The notes below the pieces were generated by a model. The model ran no database searches. It was given only the letters and a program-made list of their open reading frames with translations, and was not told the origin of the DNA. Shown here piece after piece: positions 7,791-18,713 of a stretch of 64,000 bases of DNA (positions are counted from its first letter, which is position 1; every line of letters starts with the position of its first letter). The stretch is from Haloimpatiens sp. FM7315. GTDB taxonomy: Bacteria > Bacillota > Clostridia > Clostridiales > Clostridiaceae. A program made the position numbers and the translations under genes. Where the stretch lies: contig JBGVUE010000001.1 in NCBI GenBank assembly GCA_041861885.1, positions 2,096,001 to 2,160,000 of the forward strand. The letters are read 5' to 3'.

Positions 7791-8910
7791 AGTGAAAATA
7801 GGAACTTTTGTTGAAAAATACTCTGAGAAATGTGGTATTCCAAACTTGACCGTTAATGATATTTCCGGAATAAATAGGGATAAAGAATTTTTTGAGCCTT
7901 CAAAGCAAGTTGGAGCCAATACAAGTGGATATTCTGTTGTTCCCCCAAATTACTTTGCTTGCAATTTGATGCACGTTGGAAGAGATGTTGTTCTTCCTAT
8001 TTCAATGAACCACACTAAAAAGAATAAAATTGTAAGTCCAGCTTATACGGTATTTAGAATTACCGATGAAACAGTCATATTAAAAGAATATTTTTTCATG
8101 TGTTTAAAATCCAATGAAAAAGACCGTTTCTTTTGGTTTAATACTGACTCTTCCGTAAGAGATGGTATGGAATGGGGTGTATTTTGTGATGTGGAATTAA
8201 CGCTCCCTTCTGTCGATATTCAAAAAAAGTATGTAGCAATTTATAAAGCTATACAAAAAAACATTTCCACAATTAAAAGTGGTATTGACAAGAGTGATTA
8301 TGTTTGCCATGTTCAACTTGATAAAATTTTACATTCAATGCCGCTAAAATCAATTAGTAGTTATATTGAACAAACAGATCAGAGAAATAACAACATGACT
8401 TATGGTGAAGATAGTGTAAAAGGAATGACAATCACTAAAGAGGTTATACCAACAAAGGCAAATGTATCAACTACTGATTTGAGCAATTTTTTAGTAGTGA
8501 AGCCTTTAGAATTTGTATATAATCCACGGACACATGGCAAAAAAATTGGATTAGGATTTAATCTATTTGATTCACCATTTATCATTAGCTGGAACAATAC
8601 AGCTTTTCGCATTAAACCTGAAAAAACAAAAGAATTGCTTCCTGAATATCTCTATTTATGTTTTTGTAGAGATGAATGGGACAGAGCTGCTTGTTTTCGT
8701 TCTTGGGGTAGTTCAACAGAAGTTTTTACTTGGGAATCTCTTTGCGAAACCGAAATAGCCATTCCATCTATTGAAATGCAAAAAGATATTGTTGATATTT
8801 ATAAAGCATATATAGAGAGAAAAAACATTTTAGAAAAGTTGATAGAAATAGAAAAAACAATCTGCCCTATTTTAATAAGTGGAGCAATTAAGGAAGGAGA
8901 TGCCAAGTAA
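7777..8910 (+). CDS. hsdS: Type I restriction-modification system, specificity subunit S
   Basis: About 377 residues with the two-fold HsdS layout: two target-recognition domains, roughly residues 1-170 and 195-350. Each is followed by a conserved helical spacer (SVDIQKKYVAIYKAIQ; SIEMQKDIVDIYKAYI). It sets the bipartite DNA target of the complex. I prefer ATG 7777, 14 bases inside the end of hsdM, to the TTG at 7762. The stop overlaps the hsdR start (TAATG). No second hsdS or inverted repeats for S-gene shuffling are seen nearby. The TRDs cannot be assigned a target by eye. Confidence 0.93.
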   Translation: MALNKVKIGTFVEKYSEKCGIPNLTVNDISGINRDKEFFEPSKQVGANTSGYSVVPPNYFACNLMHVGRDVVLPISMNHTKKNKIVSPAYTVFRITDETVILKEYFFMCLKSNEKDRFFWFNTDSSVRDGMEWGVFCDVELTLPSVDIQKKYVAIYKAIQKNISTIKSGIDKSDYVCHVQLDKILHSMPLKSISSYIEQTDQRNNNMTYGEDSVKGMTITKEVIPTKANVSTTDLSNFLVVKPLEFVYNPRTHGKKIGLGFNLFDSPFIISWNNTAFRIKPEKTKELLPEYLYLCFCRDEWDRAACFRSWGSSTEVFTWESLCETEIAIPSIEMQKDIVDIYKAYIERKNILEKLIEIEKTICPILISGAIKEGDAK

Positions 8911-11900
8911 TGGCAAACTACAAATATTATGAAAATGACTATGAACTCGCCGTCCTCGAACTTCTCGGCAATGTTGGATGGGAGTATAAGTGCGGATATG
9001 ATATTCACCGTCAAAAAGATGCAATTATTTTAGTTGATGACTTGCGTGAATATCTGCTAAGGCGTTATGATTACTTCTCAGATAATGAAGTCAAAGTACT
9101 TTGCAGTTATCTAACTAGCTTTAGCAATCAGTCGCTATATCGCTCTCTAAAAGAAACCTACAAACTTTTGATGAAGGGCTATACACTTCACCGTGATGAC
9201 GGCACAGACTTTTTTATTGATTTCTTTGATTTCGGAAAAGACGGTGAAAAAGTCAATGTTTTTAGAGCTGTTAACCAATTTGAGTTTGAAGAATACAAAA
9301 ACCGCAGACCCGACATAATCCTATTTATTAACGGCATTCCTGTTTCTGTTTTTGAACTAAAAAACCCAGCTGATGAGAATGTATCTATTGCAGATGCCTA
9401 TGACCAAACTCATATCCGCTATGCACAGGACATCCCCTCACTTATGAAATATGATTTTATCAATGTAATAAGTGACGGAGCAAACACAAGATATGGTTCT
9501 CTTTTCAGTGATTATGAATTCTATTTCAAGTGGTGTTCAACAGATGGGAAAAATTACAATAACGTTGACGGTATTCCATCAGTTCATATGCTTATTAATG
9601 GTCTTTTTAAGCACAGAACTCTATTAAATATACTTCACAGTTATATTTATATTCCAGATAACAGCGACTGCAACTTAATGGTACTACCGAAGTATTATCA
9701 GTACTACGGTGCTGAAACAATGTATGAAAGCATTCTTAATGAATATGAGGCTGGAAGTGGCAAAGGCGGCACATATTGGGGTGCTACTGGCTGTGGAAAA
9801 TCGTATACCATGTTGTTTCTTTCAAAGCGACTTACCATGTCTACCACCCTACACAAGCCTACCGTTGTTTTACTTACGGATAGAAATGACTTAGATGAGC
9901 AATTATCTGATGACTTTGAAAATGCTAAGGAATATTTAATTGACGAAAACTCAATAAGCATCAAAAACAGAAAAATGCTGAAAGATAAACTTGCCAACGT
10001 GGAAAGCGGCGGCATCTATTTAATGACCATTCAGAAATTTTCTGAAGACGTTAGCTTGCTGAGCGATAGGAGTAACATCATCTGCATTTCTGACGAGGCA
10101 CACAGAACACAAACTAATATGGAAGCCAAGTATATTACAAAAAACGGAGATACTAAAAAAACTTTTGGATTTGCAAAACATCTACACAAATCTTTTCCAA
10201 AGGCAACTTATGTTGGTTTTACAGGCACACCTGTTGACGCAACACTTCGTGTATTTGGTGATATTGTAGTTACCTATACTATGAAACAGTCGTTAGATGA
10301 TGGGGCCACCGTTAAAATTGCACGATTGCCTGGACCAAGAGAAGTACAGCTTGACGAAAAAATTGCTGCAGCTTGTGATGAATACTACAGATTACAGACT
10401 GAATCAGGAGCAAACGAGTATCAAATTGAGCAATCCAAAAAGGATATGACTAAGCTTAAAATTATACTAGGAAACCCCGACAGGTTGGATATTGTGGTTA
10501 AACACTTCATTTGGCATTATGAAAAAAGATGCGAGGAAAATGCAACTGTAAACGGCAAAGCCATGTTCGTTTGCTATGACCGAGAAATTGCATTCGAGGT
10601 ATATAAAAGAATAAAGGCTTTGCGCCCTGAGTGGCTTGAAAAGCGTAAGTGTGCTCCAGAATATGAAGGCTCAGTTATCAGTCGTGATGCTATAGAGATT
10701 GAAAAAGTAAAACTTGTATGCACAAATAACAAAAAAAGGATACAAAAGAACTTTCTGACCTTCTTGGAGATTCAAAGGCCCGCAAAAGATATGCTAAGGC
10801 ATTTAAAGATGATAAATCCAACTTCAAAATTGCCATTGTTGTGGATATGTGGATTACTGGATTTGACGTTCCGTCAATGGATACTATGTATCTTGACAAG
10901 CCTGTGGAAACACACAACCTAATTCAAACAATTTCTCGTGTCAATCGTGTATTTAAAGGCAAAGAAGAAGGATTGATTGTTGATTACATTGGCTTGGAAG
11001 GTGCTATTCTTACAGCTATGAAACTTTACAATGGAGATATTAGACCGATAAACGGAATCGATACATCTCTTGTTATTTTCAAAGACTTCATGGATAGAAT
11101 CATTAGATTAATGAACGCGCTAGATTACAGTAAATTTTTTACAAACAATATTACTCCGGCTGAGAGATTGTGCATTATACAAAATGGTGTAGAATTTGTA
11201 CTTGCAGAAAAATCCCGTAGGGATAATTTTATGGGATTTACCCAACGTGCAAAAAAAGCATTTGATGTTTGCATCGGTCATGATGAGATTACTGAATCCG
11301 AAGTAGAACACTTACACTATTTTATGTGTGTTCGCTCTATTATATTTAAGATGACTTTAGGCGATACACCTGATACCACACTGATGAATAAAAAAGTGTC
11401 AGAACTTGTAAACAAAGCTATTAGTTCTACATACAGTGACAAAGTGTTCAATTTTGAAGAACACCCTGCCGATGATGTGCAGTTTCTCTTTAGTGATGAA
11501 TTTTTAGATAAGCTAAAGAAAATTCCATATCCGCATACCAGATATCAAGCCCTTGTAAAATTGCTTAAAAAAGCTATTAAGGAATTTGGTAAAACAAATA
11601 TTTTAAAGGCTAGTGATTTTTCAAAAAAACTTAAAAATGTTATTGACCGCTATAATTCTAGAAATGAAATTAGCGAAGTTGAGGAAATCATTGAAGATTT
11701 AGTTGATAACCTCAGCGAAGAACTTGAAAGAATATTCAATGAGATGAAGGATGAGCAACAATCATTTGAAACTCTTGGAATTTCATATGATGAAAAAGCG
11801 TTCTATGACATTCTACTTGCTGTTGCTGATAAATATGGGTTTAGAGATAAACTTGAAGATAAGAAGTATATTTTCTTGGCAAAGGAAATTAAAAAGTTAG

Positions 11901-12076
11901 TAAGCAACAAATCTAAATACACTGACTGGACAAACCGCCAAGATGTTAAAGATGAATTATATACCGATGTTGCTGTTCTTCTCAAGAAAAATGGATACCC
12001 ACCTACAACCATTGATGATACCTATGAAGAAATCATGAAACAGGTGGAAAATTATAAACATAATAATGTAAGCTAA
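8910..12076 (+). CDS. hsdR: Type I restriction-modification system, restriction subunit R (frameshifted as sequenced)
   Basis: About 1,055 residues after repair. The N-terminal nuclease has D135 and E149-L-K151 (PD-(D/E)XK). The SF2 translocase has Walker A GATGCGKS (291-298), DEAH-box SDEAH near 395, and VGFTGTP. The C-terminal helical part follows. As sequenced, the frame ends at 10922 and resumes in another frame. Adding one A to the A7 run at 10731-10737 joins the two halves through KKDTKELSDLLGD.. to MWITGFDVPS, the expected helicase motif region. This is either a homopolymer sequencing error, the class seen throughout this window, or a real switch that would disarm restriction while leaving methylation intact. 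Confidence 0.93.
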
Positions 12077-12128
12077 TGCAAGTATGCTTAATTACCGATA
12101 ATCTTATAAGAACTTAATTCTTTCTAAA

Positions 12129-12162
12129 AATAAGCCAGGCTCACCATTCTGGCTTATTTTTT
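12129..12162 (+). terminator. Intrinsic terminator of the hsd operon
   Basis: AATAAGCCAG (12129-12138) pairs perfectly with CTGGCTTATT (12149-12158), followed by a run of T. It lies 50 bases after hsdR. Confidence 0.9.
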
Positions 12163-12257
12163 ATCAATCCTATCTCCACAACCTACCCATTTTTATCCTG
12201 TCAACTCAACCCTACAGCATTTTTATCGTGGATATGTTTGGTTCTGATTATTTCAAC
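12163..12257. other. Probable island/core junction
   Basis: A short non-coding gap between the hsd terminator and the rlmD terminator, where composition changes from the richer island to the A/T-rich core. Two imperfect copies of CATTTTTATC(C/G)TG lie about 30 bases apart (near 12189 and 12220). No tRNA gene, integrase or clear attachment repeat is visible. Confidence 0.4.
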
Positions 12258-12296
12258 AAAAAATCCGAGGGTTAAAGCTTTAACTCTAACCCTCGG
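12258..12296 (-). terminator. Intrinsic terminator of rlmD
   Basis: CCGAGGGTTA (12265-12274) pairs with TAACCCTCGG (12287-12296). On the minus strand it is followed by A then T6. It lies about 30 bases beyond the rlmD stop. Confidence 0.9.
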
Positions 12297-12327
12297 AAGC
12301 CCCTTTATTTCAAGGCTTTTTAACCCT

Positions 12328-13685
12328 TTACCTATCTTTTCTTGTTATCAATACGACACTCTCCACATGAGGCGAATGTGGGAACATGTCCTTCACTTTA
12401 ACCTTCTCTACCTTGTATCCCCTATCTATAAGAACCTTAAGATCTGTTACCAAAGTCTTTGGATTGCAGGAAACATAGATTATCTCTGGAGCATTAAATT
12501 TTATAACATAATCCATAGCAACTGGGTGAACACCTGGGCGAGGAGGATCTAATATTATAATGTCTGGAGTGTATTTCACATCCTTTATAACCTTAGCAAC
12601 GTCCCCTGCTATAAACTCACAGTTATCTAAACCATTTAACTTAGAGTTTTCTCTTGCCGCCTCTACAGCTTCCTCTATAAGCTCTATGCCTACAACCTTC
12701 TTAGCATTTTTAGCAACAATTTGGCCTATAGTTCCAGTACCACAGTATAAATCAAAAACTACTTTTGAATCAGCATTTCCTAGGAAATCTCTAACTATAG
12801 AATAAAGCTCCTCCGCTCCTTTTGAATTTGTTTGGAAAAAAGCAAGCGGCTTAATGTTGAATTTAAGACCTAATAAAGTCTCAGTTATATATGCACGGCC
12901 ATACAACACATCTATCTTGTCAGCGTAAACTGCATCTGAAAGAGAATCGTTAAAAGTGTGGAGTATTCCTTTTAAAGTTCCTAAATAGTTTAAGTTCTTA
13001 AGTTTTTCAGTTAATTCAGTTAAATCAAAATCCAATTGTGTAGTAGTAACTAAATTTATAAGTATTTCACCAGTATTTTTGGCCTTTCTTACTACTAGAT
13101 TTCTCAAATACCCCTCATGACTTCTAACTCTATAATATGGAAGAGGCTTTTCTCTAAAGTAATTAACAACTGTATCTAGTATGCTCCTAAAATCTCCATC
13201 TACTATTTGGCACTTGTCTACATTAATAATACCAAAGGCAGAACCTTTCTTATGCATACCTAAAGTAAGCTCTCCCCCTTTTTCGAAATCCCCAAAGGTA
13301 TATTCCATCTTATTTCTGTATTCCCACACCTCTGGACTTCCTTCAATTCCTAAAAATTCAAAATCTTCTATAGAAGCTTCCTTAAATAGATCTAAAACCT
13401 GCTGCTTTTTAAACTCTAGCTGCTTTTCATAAGAAATAAACTGATGAGAACATCCGCCACATTGGTTGAAATCAACACATTTAGGTTGTATTTTGTAATC
13501 AGCATCTTCTATAACTTCCTTAATTCTGCCCTCAATTCTAGCTTTCTTTTTGTTATTGTTGTAAGAATCTTTTGCCCTGGCACTGCAGATTTTACATAAA
13601 CCTTCTCACCTTCATACTCTCCAGTTCCCATACCAGGAAAGGCCGTATTTTTGATTTCTATTTCGTAATCTTTTCCTTTTCTCAT
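12328..13685 (-). CDS. rlmD: 23S rRNA (uracil-5-)-methyltransferase, RlmD/RumA family (frameshifted as sequenced)
   Basis: About 452 residues after repair. An N-terminal TRAM-like domain (from [11 protein letters not shown]) leads to the 4Fe-4S cysteines (C..QCGGC). The SAM-dependent methyltransferase domain follows with [19 protein letters not shown] and the catalytic VSCNP cysteine. It methylates a uracil of 23S rRNA at C5; which one (U1939, U747, or both in this group) cannot be told. ATG 13685 has AGGTGG upstream. The frame breaks at a T5 run on the plus strand (13547-13551). One more base restores [12 protein letters not shown] into the cluster domain. Confidence 0.88.
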
Positions 13686-13955
13686 GTTTTAACCACCTAT
13701 TCTATTATTACATATAATATATTTGTAAATTTAAATTTTCTTTCACTTTTTAGTAGTAACTGTATATGTACTTATCTTAGTAATATATTGCGCTTTTGGC
13801 AATAATTTTTGAAGAAAATATAATGACTATAGGGGCACACCTATCTATATATGAGCTATCCCCTGAATTTTTAAAATTAAAAATTTAAGATTTGTATTAA
13901 TTGCCACTTGTCGTAGATTTTTTGTGAATTTCCAATAAACTTTTTGCAATAATTA

Positions 13956-13983
13956 TTGAAACTTCTTGTCCATATGTTATACT
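13956..13983 (+). promoter_or_regulatory. Sigma-A-type promoter of the LTA-synthase-like gene
   Basis: TTGAAA (13956-13961), a 16-base spacer and TATACT (13978-13983), about 95 bases before the start codon. The rest of the 13686-14078 gap shows no other clear signal apart from a weak AGGGG/CCCCT pairing near 13834-13865. Confidence 0.6.
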
Positions 13984-14078
13984 TTTATAAGTGTATTAAA
14001 TAAAATTTTCGATTATAATGTTAACAAATAAATAAGCATTTGTCTAATATAATTTATTCTTAGAAAGGAAGCGAAAAA

Positions 14079-15951
14079 ATGAAAAAAATTCTAGGTTACT
14101 TTGACGTGATTTTGTTTCTTGTTTTAGTAACATTGAAATCATTAATTTACGGTAATGTTATAAATGAATATTTTAACATAAAAGGTATTATTTTTCCTAT
14201 ATTAGCCTCATTAATTGTGATAGTTTCATTTTCATTACTATTTAAAGCAAAAAGGAGAAGTAAATTCCTATATATATGGAATATAATATTAACTATTGTA
14301 CTTATTGCTGACACTAATTACTTTAGATACTATAAAGACGTACTATCTATTCCTGTTATACGAAATGGGCTTTTACTTGGTTCTGTAAACGAAGCTATAA
14401 AAGATGTAATTAAGCCTCAAGACTTATTATTACTCCTAGATATTATTTTAATACCAATAATAAAAACTATTTTTAAAATAAAATTTAAAGATAATTATTT
14501 AGATTATATAAATAATAAAGCCAAAACAGATTCTTTAAAAATTAGAATACCTGCATTTGCTTTACTAATTGCACTTGGAATTTCTGCAGATAGTTATTAC
14601 ATCCATAAATTAAACATTGAGCAGCCAAGACTTATTGAAGGTATGTACAATAAAATATATATAACTAATTCCCTAGGCAACCTAAACTGCCATGTTCTTG
14701 ACGTTTGTAATTTTGCGAAAAAGAATATACTTAACTCAACGTCTTTAGATGACAATAAGAAAGATGACATACAAAAGTATTTGCTAAAAAACTCAAAGAA
14801 TACTGGAACTGATTTTAATAATATAGGAAAAGGAAAAAACCTTATTATGCTTCAAGTAGAAGCTCTTCAAGGTTTTGTAATTAATAAAACCATAGAAGGA
14901 CAGGAAATTACACCTAATTTAAATAGATGGATTAAAAAAAGTCTTTACTTTGATAACTACTACTATCAGGTTGCAGGCGGAAATACTTCTGATGCTGAAT
15001 TTATGTCAAATAATTCACTTTACCCAGCAGCATCTGGAGCTGCATACTATATCTACAGTGGAGATGAATTTAGTTCTCTTGCAACAAAACTTAAAGAAAA
15101 GAAATACTATTCTGCCGCTCTTCACGGTTATAAAGAAGGCTTTTGGAATAGAAATGCTATGTATGTTAAAGAAGGCTTTGACAACTTTTACGGTGAAAAA
15201 AGCTTTAATTTAGACGAAACAATTGGTCTTGGATTAAGTGACCAATCATTTTTTAAGCAGTCTTTGGAAAAAATGGAATCTTTTAAAAAACCATACTTTA
15301 GCTTTTTAGTAACATTAACTAGCCATTATCCTTTTGAAGCCGTAGATAAATACGGGGAATTCAAGGTAGGAAAATATGAAAACACATTTATAGGTAACTA
15401 TATTAAGTCAATACATTATACAGATAAACAAATAGGAATATTCTTAGATGAATTAGAGAAAAATGGAACTTTAGACAACTCCATATTAGTTATGTACGGT
15501 GACCATTTTGCTATTCCTAAAAATCATGCAAATGAACTTTATTCCTTTGTGGGGGAAACTAAAGATGATGATTATGCCTGGGCAAAATATCAAAAGGTTC
15601 CTTTAATAATGCACTTTCCAAAAGATGCAAACAAAGGCTTAAACAGCACTGTGTCTGGTCAAATGGATTTATACCCTACTCTATCTAATATGTTTGATTT
15701 AAATAACAAGTATATGTTTGGACAAGATATTTTCAATGTTAAAGATAGATTTTTAGTATTTAGAACGGGTTCCTTTATAGATAATAACGTATTCTATTCC
15801 TCTTCAACTAAAAAATACTATGACCTGAAAACAGCATTAGAGGTTGCAGAAACCAAAGAATTAAAGAAAAAAAGGATGAGGCGCTTAAACAGCTAGACTA
15901 TAGCGATACCTTACTTGATCATAACTTAATAAAAAAATATAAAGAAAAATA
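14079..15951 (+). CDS. LTA synthase family membrane sulfatase (frameshifted at the C-terminus)
   Basis: About 623 residues after repair. There are five N-terminal membrane segments (within about 1-185), then an extracellular alkaline-phosphatase/sulfatase domain. Its metal and nucleophile residues are visible: E in MLQVEALQGF, the threonine in AGGNTSDAEF, and D-H in MYGDHF. Family members polymerise glycerolphosphate from phosphatidylglycerol onto a glycolipid anchor, or carry out related phosphoglycerol transfers on the outer membrane face. The AAAGGAAG site precedes ATG 14079. As sequenced, the frame ends at 15896. One more A in the A7 run at 15867-15873 gives KKKDEALKQLDYSDTLLDHN and a stop at 15951. 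Confidence 0.9.
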
Positions 15952-15963
15952 AATATTACACTT

Positions 15964-16000
15964 GGTACTAGGGTTTTATCCTTAGTGCCTTGTTTAATTT
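15964..16000 (+). terminator. Probable terminator after the LTA-synthase-like gene
   Basis: A 10-bp stem with two G:T pairs (15964-15973 with 15980-15989), followed by TTGTTTAATTT. It is weaker than the others here and lies just before the next ribosome site, so read-through is possible. Confidence 0.55.
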
Positions 16001-16021
16001 ACAAGGAGGATACTTTCTATT

Positions 16022-16766
16022 ATGACAATGATTTTTCTTTGTGCTGCAGGCTTTTTAGCGGCTTTTGTGGATTCAATAGCTGGAGGCGGTGGACTTATAA
16101 GTGTACCCGCCTATATGCTAGCAGGACTTCCCCCTAGTTTTGTACTTGGCACTAATAAATTTAGTTCTACTACAGCTTCCTTTACAAGCTCTATTAAATT
16201 TATAACTTCAAAAAAGTCAATTTTAAAATCTTAAAATACCTTATTCCTTTTACCTTAGTGGGAGCTTTTATAGGTGTAAATACAGTGCTTTCCATAGATG
16301 AAAATATACTAAACATACTGGTATTAGTTCTAATTTTGTTTATAGGTATTTATAGTTTATTTTCAAAATCCTTGGGTTTTACAAATAAATTTTCAGGTAT
16401 TAATAAAAAAACATCATCCTTGGAATAATACTAGCTTTCTCCTTAGGATTCTATGATGGTTTCTTTGGCCCCGGAACAGGTTCTTTTTTAATATTTGGCT
16501 TTGTAAAAATATTTGGTTATGATTTTGTCAACGCAACTGGCAATTCTAGAATTTTAAACTTTACAAGCAACATAGCATCTCTAATACTATTTGCCATACA
16601 TAAAAAAATATACTATGCCTTTGCTATACCCGTTGCATTTTTCATGATATTAGGTGCACATTTTGGAACAAAAATGGCACTAAACAAAGGCTCAAAACTT
16701 ATTAAACCAATTTTTATTATAATGTCCTTAGCTGTAGCCATTAAAATGTTAATAAAATTAATATAA
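16022..16766 (+). CDS. TSUP (TauE/SafE, DUF81) family permease (two frameshifts as sequenced)
   Basis: About 248 residues after repair. It has several hydrophobic segments, the family hallmark near the N-terminus (DSIAGGGGLISVPAYM), and the matching second-half motif (GFYDGFFGPGTGSF). This internal duplication is typical of TSUP exporters of sulfite, sulfoacetate or related organosulfur anions. The substrate cannot be told. AAGGAGGA at 16003-16010 precedes ATG 16022. The frame breaks at A6 (16210-16215) and A7 (16405-16411). One extra A in each restores one continuous permease ending at 16766. Confidence 0.85.
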
Positions 16767-16869
16767 AAAGATCCTAGCCTTAAGACAGTTATTTAAAGCA
16801 ATTAGTTTCGATTAGAAACTATACTTCATAGCTTTTCTTAGGGCAGAACCTTTTTCTATTCCTTATTCT

Positions 16870-17127
16870 CTATATATTTTTATACGCCTCAGCTATTTTT
16901 TCAAAGCCTTCTTTTACCAAATTTTTTTCTACTACTTTTCTTATCTGAGTATAATTTATAAACTCTTTGTAATCCCTTAATATATCTTTCTCAATCTTTT
17001 TTGATATATTTTCAGAATCCGATCTTGTCAAAGGTATCTTTGTATCATCTGAAGCTCTTTCTATTGATATTTTTATTTTATCTAAATCAAATTTTTGTTC
17101 TCTTCCATTCCTTTTAATTACCTTCAT
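16870..17127 (-). CDS. Stand-alone ATP-cone domain protein
   Basis: 85 residues that are almost entirely an ATP-cone domain (KVIKRNGREQKFDLDKIKISIERA..). This is the ATP/dATP-binding module normally fused to ribonucleotide reductases or NrdR. Here it has no enzyme or zinc-finger domain. GGAGAG precedes ATG 17127. It lies 19 bases after a zinc-ribbon gene, so the pair is probably co-transcribed; a split zinc-ribbon + ATP-cone arrangement recalls NrdR, which carries both in one chain. That link is inference. Confidence 0.75.
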   Translation of the reverse strand: MKVIKRNGREQKFDLDKIKISIERASDDTKIPLTRSDSENISKKIEKDILRDYKEFINYTQIRKVVEKNLVKEGFEKIAEAYKNI

Positions 17128-17146
17128 CTTTAATCTCTCCTATCTT

Positions 17147-17392
17147 TTATAAAATCTTCTTAAGTTCTTTATAATTATAATCTTTTAAAAGCTTATTATT
17201 CATCTCATCTGTTATTATTAAACTAACTATTTCACCTTTAACTCTTAAGAATTTACCCTTTTGTTTGCTTCCTAAAACGTTTACAGACTTTCCAACCTTT
17301 AGCTCTTTAACATCTTCAGAACCACAAAAATCGCACTTCTCATTTTTATTAAGTACTCTTTTACATTTTTCACAATAGTATAATTTGATCAT
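17147..17392 (-). CDS. Small zinc-ribbon protein
   Basis: 81 residues. Two cysteine pairs near the N-terminus (YYCEKCKRVL and KCDFCGS) form a rubredoxin-type zinc ribbon. A small beta-rich C-terminal segment follows (VKGEIVSLIITDEMNNK..). TAGGAGGGG precedes ATG 17392. It is the first gene of a two-gene unit with the ATP-cone protein. The function is unknown. Confidence 0.7.
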   Translation of the reverse strand: MIKLYYCEKCKRVLNKNEKCDFCGSEDVKELKVGKSVNVLGSKQKGKFLRVKGEIVSLIITDEMNNKLLKDYNYKELKKIL

Positions 17393-17429
17393 ATTAAATT
17401 TCCCCTCCTATTAAACTGTGAATTACCAA

Positions 17430-17449
17430 ATATTACTTATTCGTAATAT
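17430..17449. promoter_or_regulatory. Inverted repeat upstream of the zinc-ribbon/ATP-cone unit
   Basis: ATATTAC-6-GTAATAT, 37 bases upstream of the zinc-ribbon start and so in its promoter or leader region. A dimeric regulator could bind here. The rest of the gap to 17760 is A/T-rich with nothing I can name. Confidence 0.35.
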
Positions 17450-17760
17450 GTTCTTCTGTGTAACTCTAATTAATTTTATAATTTACAATTTAAACCCCTG
17501 TAAAGTAAGTGTAAAAGTTAATACTTAGGTGTATAAAATAACTTATTATATTCATATTTCTATAAACACTCATATTTTCCTTTAATTTTAATAGAAAATT
17601 TAAAATACTTGAAGTGAAACTGTTTTACCAAAACATATATTCTACATTTAATTTAAAAAGAACTTTCTTTAAATATACTATTATTTTTTGTAAAATATAA
17701 TTTAATATGCTATTATATTTTGTGTATTTTAAAAAATATATTTCAAAGGGAAGTGGGTTT

Positions 17761-18653
17761 ATGGATTTAAATAAAATTAAAGGCAGTACATATTATATAG
17801 ACTCACCTACAAATATAGGTGTTTACTCTTTTAAAAATAAAAATTGCCTTTTAATAGATACTGGGATAAATAATTCTACAGCAAAAAAATAGATGATATA
17901 CTTATAAAAAATAATCTTCATCCAAAATACATAATAAACACTCATAGTCATATGGATCACTGTGGTGGAAATTCTTTCTTTAAAACTCATTACCCAGGAT
18001 GTGAAATTTTTACTTCTACTAATGAAAAGCTCTATATAGAAAATACTTTCCTATATTCATCTATGCTTTACTCTTCTCATGCAATAAAACCCTTAAGAAA
18101 CAGTTCAAAGGCACCTAAAGTGGATTTTGAACTTGAAATAGGAATGGCGAAAATTGGAGATGAAAAATTTGAGATTTTAAACCTAAAAGGACATGCCTTA
18201 GGTCAAATAGGCATTATTACTCCTGAAAAAGTATGCTTTTTAGGAGATAGTGTATTTAGTTTTGAAATACTAGAAAAATACTCTCTTCCTTATTTAAACA
18301 ACATTGAGGAATCTCTTAGCACTCTAGAATTTCTTAAAACTGTAGATGCTGACTTTTTCTTACCCTCTCATAGCTCTAATTTATTGGAATCACAGGAATT
18401 ACTTGAATTGTTAAATAAAAATATAGAAAACATTAATGAGTATGTAGAGCTTCTACTAGAAATACTAGATCAACCTGCAACAAAAGAAGATCTAGTTGAA
18501 AATTTATGTATATTAAAAGATTTAAAGCTTGATATAAAACAATATCATATAACTTATTCTACAGTATCCGCATTTTTGACTTATTTATACGATAAAAATC
18601 TAATAGATTATTCTTTAGAAAATGGTAGACTCTATTACTTTAAAAAATCCTAA
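17761..18653 (+). CDS. MBL-fold metallo-hydrolase (frameshifted as sequenced)
   Basis: About 298 residues after repair. The metallo-beta-lactamase metal motif HSHMDHCGGN is visible, with the later ligands in LKGHALGQIG, FLGDSVF and PSHS. A C-terminal helical domain of about 80 residues follows. Likely a hydrolase of glyoxalase II or related type; the substrate is unknown. ATG 17761 has AAAGGGAAG upstream. The frame breaks at A7 (17883-17889), just before the metal site. One more A gives AKKIDDILIKNNLHPKYIINTHSHMDH. Confidence 0.85.
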
Positions 18654-18674
18654 TATAATTTTATATACAAAATA

Positions 18675-18706
18675 GGTGTAAAATCTATAGCTTTAGATTT
18701 TACACC
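18675..18706. terminator. Bidirectional terminator between convergent genes
   Basis: A perfect 13-bp stem (18675-18687 with 18694-18706) with a 6-base loop. It is T-rich on the plus side (TTGCTTTTT). It separates the MBL gene from the convergent membrane-protein gene. Confidence 0.85.
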
Positions 18707-18713
18707 TTGCTTT

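Noticed and set aside
12163..12257. Attachment-site repeats at the island edge
   Set aside because: The two CATTTTTATC-like copies are short, A/T-rich and not matched at the left edge that I can see, so I do not call an att site.
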